DNA of 64,000 nucleotides from Acidobacteriota bacterium. GTDB taxonomy: Bacteria; Acidobacteriota; Terriglobia; Terriglobales; SCQP01. The notes below the pieces were generated by a model. It saw only the letters and a list, made by a program, of their open reading frames with translations. It was not told the DNA's origin and did not search any database. Location of the stretch: assembly GCA_004299485.1 (NCBI GenBank), contig SCQP01000014.1:310001-374000 (forward strand). Reading direction: 5' to 3'. Positions 61,596 through 64,000 of this stretch are shown piece by piece. Position numbers and translations under genes: made by a program. Numbering within the stretch: the stretch's first letter is position 1; each line of letters begins with the position of its first letter.

Positions 61596-61763
61596 AGTTG
61601 CAAAAAGATTAGAAAACTCTAATCAAAAAATACGACCGCAAGCGGCAGTAGGGAAAAAGGCTTGTAGCCAGGCAACCAGGGTGAGACTCTGCCTTCAGAC
61701 GAGCACCGGATAGGCCTCAACGAGCTATCGGCGCCCGTACTCAACCTCTTTAGGAGTCGCGCC
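61596..61763 (+). ncRNA. Possible structured leader of the small secreted peptide
   Basis: About 170 bp between the terminator and the small peptide gene hold no ORF. Several short complementary pairs are visible (CCGCAAGCGG; GGCTTGTAGCC). It does not match a riboswitch core I know. It may be an ordinary 5' UTR with promoter. Confidence 0.3.
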
Positions 61764-61922
61764 ATGAAGTCCATCCTTTCTGCTGTCACCTTTTCGGTCG
61801 TCGCGTTGGCTATCACCTTTGGATTGAGCGGTTTCGCCGGCATGAACGCTATTGCCCCCACCCCCGCCAGCACCCACGCCTCCTCCTTCATTCTGATCAC
61901 CGCTCCGCAGCCCCAGAACTAG
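61764..61922 (+). CDS. Small secreted or membrane peptide (52 aa)
   Basis: ATG at 61764 with TAGGAG eight bases upstream. The 52 residues begin MKSILSAVTFSVVALAITFG, a good signal peptide or single TM, then a short Ala/Pro/Thr/Ser-rich tail. No known family. Location between a strong terminator and an unrelated gene, with its own leader, suggests a separately expressed small protein. Confidence 0.6.
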   Translation: MKSILSAVTFSVVALAITFGLSGFAGMNAIAPTPASTHASSFILITAPQPQN

Positions 61923-61983
61923 CTTTTGATGGCCTCCGAAATTCTTAACTGTCGATTCTCCTAAAGTGGGTTAGACTGCAAGC

Positions 61984-62700
61984 GTGAACTTCACGCTTGT
62001 AGTGACGGCGCTGACGTACGGGCTGCTCGGTCTCTGTCTGCTCGCGACCTTTCGGCACACGTTCGATCGGTTCCTGTCGTTCCTGCGCTGGTACATCCTC
62101 GTAGTCGTCGTAGGAAACATTGTCGCCTCCGTTTCCCTCTCTGAATTTGGAGTCAGGTCGGCTTCGTACGCCTATGCGTACTATGCGAGTGACATTGCTG
62201 CCACTGTGCTCGGGTTCGTAGTTCTCGCGCGCTTGGTTGAACTCGCGTTCGAGAAGTCCTCGCTGAAGCTCCCGCGCCTCCGCTTGGTAGCGATCCTTCT
62301 GTTTACCGGCATCTTCGTCGGAAGCGCAGCTATCGTTTATCTCTCACGGGGCCACCTGTCAACCGGTGCCGTCGGTGCTGCTCTCGATCAGAACTTCTCG
62401 TTTTTAGGGATGGTCTTGGCAATCATCCTGTTTGGCGCCATGAATGCCATGTTTGTGCAGGGCGTACGCTTTCGTCGCGTGGTGCTGTCGTTCAGCATCA
62501 TGTACGGGGCGAGTGCAATCGTATTCTCGATTGAAGCCATCGCGCCCAGCCTGCTCCACGCACTTGGCACTTACGTGATCCCCGCGGTTAGCCTTGGCAC
62601 CATTGCCCTGCTGGCCTTTGCCCTCTGGGTACCGGAGAAGCAGGCGCCGGATGCGGCGACCATGCGGGCGCGGATCAATGCCTTGGGGGCGCGAGCATGA
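61984..62700 (+). CDS. Polytopic membrane protein of unknown function
   Basis: A 238-residue integral membrane protein with about seven hydrophobic segments (first at 4-23, last at about 200-217) and a short charged C-terminus. It starts at a GTG with no clear Shine-Dalgarno sequence. Not recognised; the topology would fit a seven-helix sensor-type membrane domain. GC is lower than in its neighbours (31 G/C of 60 in 62101-62160). The next gene overlaps by 4 bp (ATGA), so the two are coupled. Confidence 0.75.
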   Translation: MNFTLVVTALTYGLLGLCLLATFRHTFDRFLSFLRWYILVVVVGNIVASVSLSEFGVRSASYAYAYYASDIAATVLGFVVLARLVELAFEKSSLKLPRLRLVAILLFTGIFVGSAAIVYLSRGHLSTGAVGAALDQNFSFLGMVLAIILFGAMNAMFVQGVRFRRVVLSFSIMYGASAIVFSIEAIAPSLLHALGTYVIPAVSLGTIALLAFALWVPEKQAPDAATMRARINALGARA

Positions 62701-63089
62701 TCTTCAACTCCATGGCGTGGTCGGTCGGGATTCTGGTGGTGTCGTTTACCGGCCTGCTGTACTCGGCTATTTCGTTTGCGCACAGTCAGACCAAGCATGC
62801 GGAAATGAAAGAGCTGGAGAAAATGTACGCCGCCGGCATCCTGGAGGGCATCCCCGCAACCCGGCTGGTGGACACCTACAAATTCATCGACGCGAAGCTG
62901 ACTTACCTGGCGCCGGTGATTTGCCTGCGGCGGGAGCTGTGGCTGCGGCCCTACTCGCGCCTGATCCGCTGCCTGCGCTGGTCGTTTCCCTGCCCCTTGT
63001 TCGATCACGAAATGCGCTGTCTGAACGCCGTCCAGGCGCGGCATTACTGGATCGCCATGCAGCGCTACGACGAGTTCACGCGGGCGTAG
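62697..63089 (+). CDS. Small membrane-anchored protein of unknown function
   Basis: A 130-residue protein. One N-terminal TM (6-26, SMAWSVGILVVSFTGLLYSAI), then a soluble, mainly helical part (HAEMKELEKMYAAGILEGIPATRLVDTYKFIDAKL...) with a basic, Trp/Cys-rich centre (LRRELWLRPYSRLIRCLRWSFPCPLF). Not recognised. Translationally coupled to the polytopic membrane protein upstream, so likely a partner of it. Confidence 0.7.
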   Translation: MIFNSMAWSVGILVVSFTGLLYSAISFAHSQTKHAEMKELEKMYAAGILEGIPATRLVDTYKFIDAKLTYLAPVICLRRELWLRPYSRLIRCLRWSFPCPLFDHEMRCLNAVQARHYWIAMQRYDEFTRA

Positions 63090-63097
63090 CAAAAGAA

Positions 63098-63263
63098 GTT
63101 TACAGCTCACAGTTCACAGCTCACAGCTTTGCTGTGCCATGCGCCGGGTACGATCCCAACTCCAGCTTGCCGCGGTCTCCTCAGCGCCACCGCCGCACCC
63201 GCCGACCACGGCGCTCAAGCTGTAAGCTGTAAGCTGTAAGCTGTAAGCTGTGAACTGTGAACT
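63098..63263. repeat. Long inverted heptad arrays (TTACAGN/AAGCTGT), 86-nt loop
   Basis: The left arm 63098-63129 (four to five units: TTACAGC, TCACAGT, TCACAGC, TCACAGC) and right arm 63216-63263 (five AAGCTGT units, then GAACTGT) are inverted. In RNA several mismatches become G-U pairs, so a stem of 30 bp or more is possible. It lies between convergent genes; the right arm includes the stop codon of the sigma-54 activator. Confidence 0.92.
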
Positions 63264-64000
63264 AGCTCTTCCCCGTTATCGCCTTCACATCAATCCCGTG
63301 GCGCTTGATCTTCTGATTCAGCGTGGAAACGGGAATCTGGAAGCGCTCCGCAGCTTCCGTCTGGCGGCCGTGGGTCTGATCGAGCATGTCGAGGATGAGG
63401 CGGCGTTCGTAATCATCGACCAGGCCGAACAAGGACTGCGGGTTGATGGCGCCGGGCGCGGAGTTACGGCCACCGGTGATAGCATCGGGCAGCAGATCGG
63501 GGCCAATAAGGGGCGCGTTCGACAGCACCACCGCCCGCTCGATGACGTTTTCCAGCTCGCGCACATGGCCGGGCCAGGAGTAGTCCAGCAGGTCGCGTAG
63601 CGCCTCCGGCGTGAGCTGCCGCGGCGCCATTCCGTTTTCGGCCGCATAGCGGACAAGAAAATGTTCCGCCAGCAGCGGGATATCCTGCCGCCGGTCGCGC
63701 AGCAGCGGCAGCGTCAGCGCCAGTACATTGAGACGGTAGTACAGGTCTTCGCGAAATTTACCCTCCGTCACCTGGTTTTTGAGATTGACGTTGGTGGCGG
63801 CTATGACGCGCACATCGACCTGGATTTCTTCCACCGAACCCAGGCGCATGAAACGCCGGTCCTGCAAGACGCGCAGGATCTTCGCCTGCGTCTCCAGGCT
63901 CATGTTGCCGATTTCGTCGAGGAAGATGGTGCCCTGATCGGCAACCTCGAACAGGCCTTTTTTGGGTGCAATGGCGCCGGTAAAGGCGCCGCGCACATGG
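63262..64000 (-). CDS. NtrC-type sigma-54 activator, C-terminal part (cut by window edge)
   Basis: The 5' end lies outside the window. The visible 246 residues begin in the AAA+ domain with an intact GAFTGA loop (HVRGAFTGA), Walker B region TIFLDEIGNM, sensor I (VIAATN) and arginine finger region (FREDLYYRLNVL). A C-terminal Fis-type HTH (GRQTEAAERFQIPVSTLNQKIKRHGI) follows. It activates sigma-54 promoters; whether it has a receiver domain cannot be seen. It contrasts with the GAFAGA variant at 58507. Confidence 0.93.
   Translation of the reverse strand, partial: HVRGAFTGAIAPKKGLFEVADQGTIFLDEIGNMSLETQAKILRVLQDRRFMRLGSVEEIQVDVRVIAATNVNLKNQVTEGKFREDLYYRLNVLALTLPLLRDRRQDIPLLAEHFLVRYAAENGMAPRQLTPEALRDLLDYSWPGHVRELENVIERAVVLSNAPLIGPDLLPDAITGGRNSAPGAINPQSLFGLVDDYERRLILDMLDQTHGRQTEAAERFQIPVSTLNQKIKRHGIDVKAITGKS

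Noticed and set aside
61620-61763. Cyclic di-GMP or SAM riboswitch in the small-peptide leader
   Set aside because: A GGCAACC string is present but the conserved cores of the GEMM-I and SAM-I riboswitches are not.

Overview
The window is one contiguous piece of a high-GC bacterial chromosome, most likely from an acidobacterium (Acidobacteriota). The main grounds are a cluster of large MacB/FtsX-type permeases without a partner ATPase (the acidobacterial ADOP family), a PadR regulator directly in front of two of them, an Oar-like TonB-dependent receptor of about 1280 residues, two large S9 (DPP IV type) peptidases, and an NtrY/NtrX pair. Assignment below phylum is not possible from this sequence. 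Genes are dense on both strands and mostly housekeeping. There is no phage, complete insertion sequence, rRNA operon or CRISPR array.

Layout. 1-6.7 kb: a possible ATP synthase accessory gene cut by the window edge, a secreted DsbA-like protein, glutamine-dependent NAD synthetase (its 3' end is duplicated), a TPR protein, an ErpA-type iron-sulfur carrier, fumarase C, a Phd/VapC toxin-antitoxin pair and a PCYCGC-type secreted protein. 6.8-13.5 kb: a lipid A acyltransferase family protein, an ArnT-like glycosyltransferase and an Lhr helicase. 13.5-25.7 kb: a YCF48/TonB fusion, a PEP mutase/isocitrate lyase family enzyme, MlaF-MlaE, AroC-Def, an LmbE-type deacetylase, release factor 1, a four-helix-bundle protein, an HtrA-like protease, SelA, a CBS protein and a BON protein. 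25.8-40.4 kb: four ADOP permeases, the Oar-like receptor and PadR. 40.4-48.9 kb: HicBA, cystathionine beta-synthase, two S9 peptidases on either side of a second four-helix-bundle gene, and an HD-GYP response regulator. 48.9-56 kb: a metallo-beta-lactamase fold protein, SecG, tRNA-Leu, a low-GC kelch/hypothetical pair inserted into an otherwise typical gap-pgk-tpiA-secG block, and an endonuclease III-like gene. 56.4-64 kb: NtrY-NtrX, a hydrolase, an M20 peptidase, a small secreted peptide, two unknown membrane proteins and the end of a sigma-54 activator.

The most striking feature is a family of short tandem arrays (period 7, sometimes 8) in at least 17 intergenic gaps. Units match within a locus but differ between loci; nearly all contain CAG/CTG. 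Many occur as two inverted arms around a loop, so the DNA or RNA could fold into a long hairpin. Five such loops are short (about 18-86 nt). In two loci the loop is about 360 nt and holds a gene for a four-helix-bundle protein of the 23S rRNA intervening-sequence (S23/IVS) family, whose start abuts one arm and whose stop codon lies in the other. This resembles the rRNA intervening sequences that carry the same protein family, but here it sits between protein genes. I regard it as the best candidate for an undescribed system.

Other points worth attention are two probable single-base frameshifts (at about 14.75 kb and 50.82 kb), an NtrX-like protein with GAFAGA instead of GAFTGA, an MlaF with Ser in place of the Walker B glutamate, and a promoter with an overlapping dyad in front of the Oar-like receptor.
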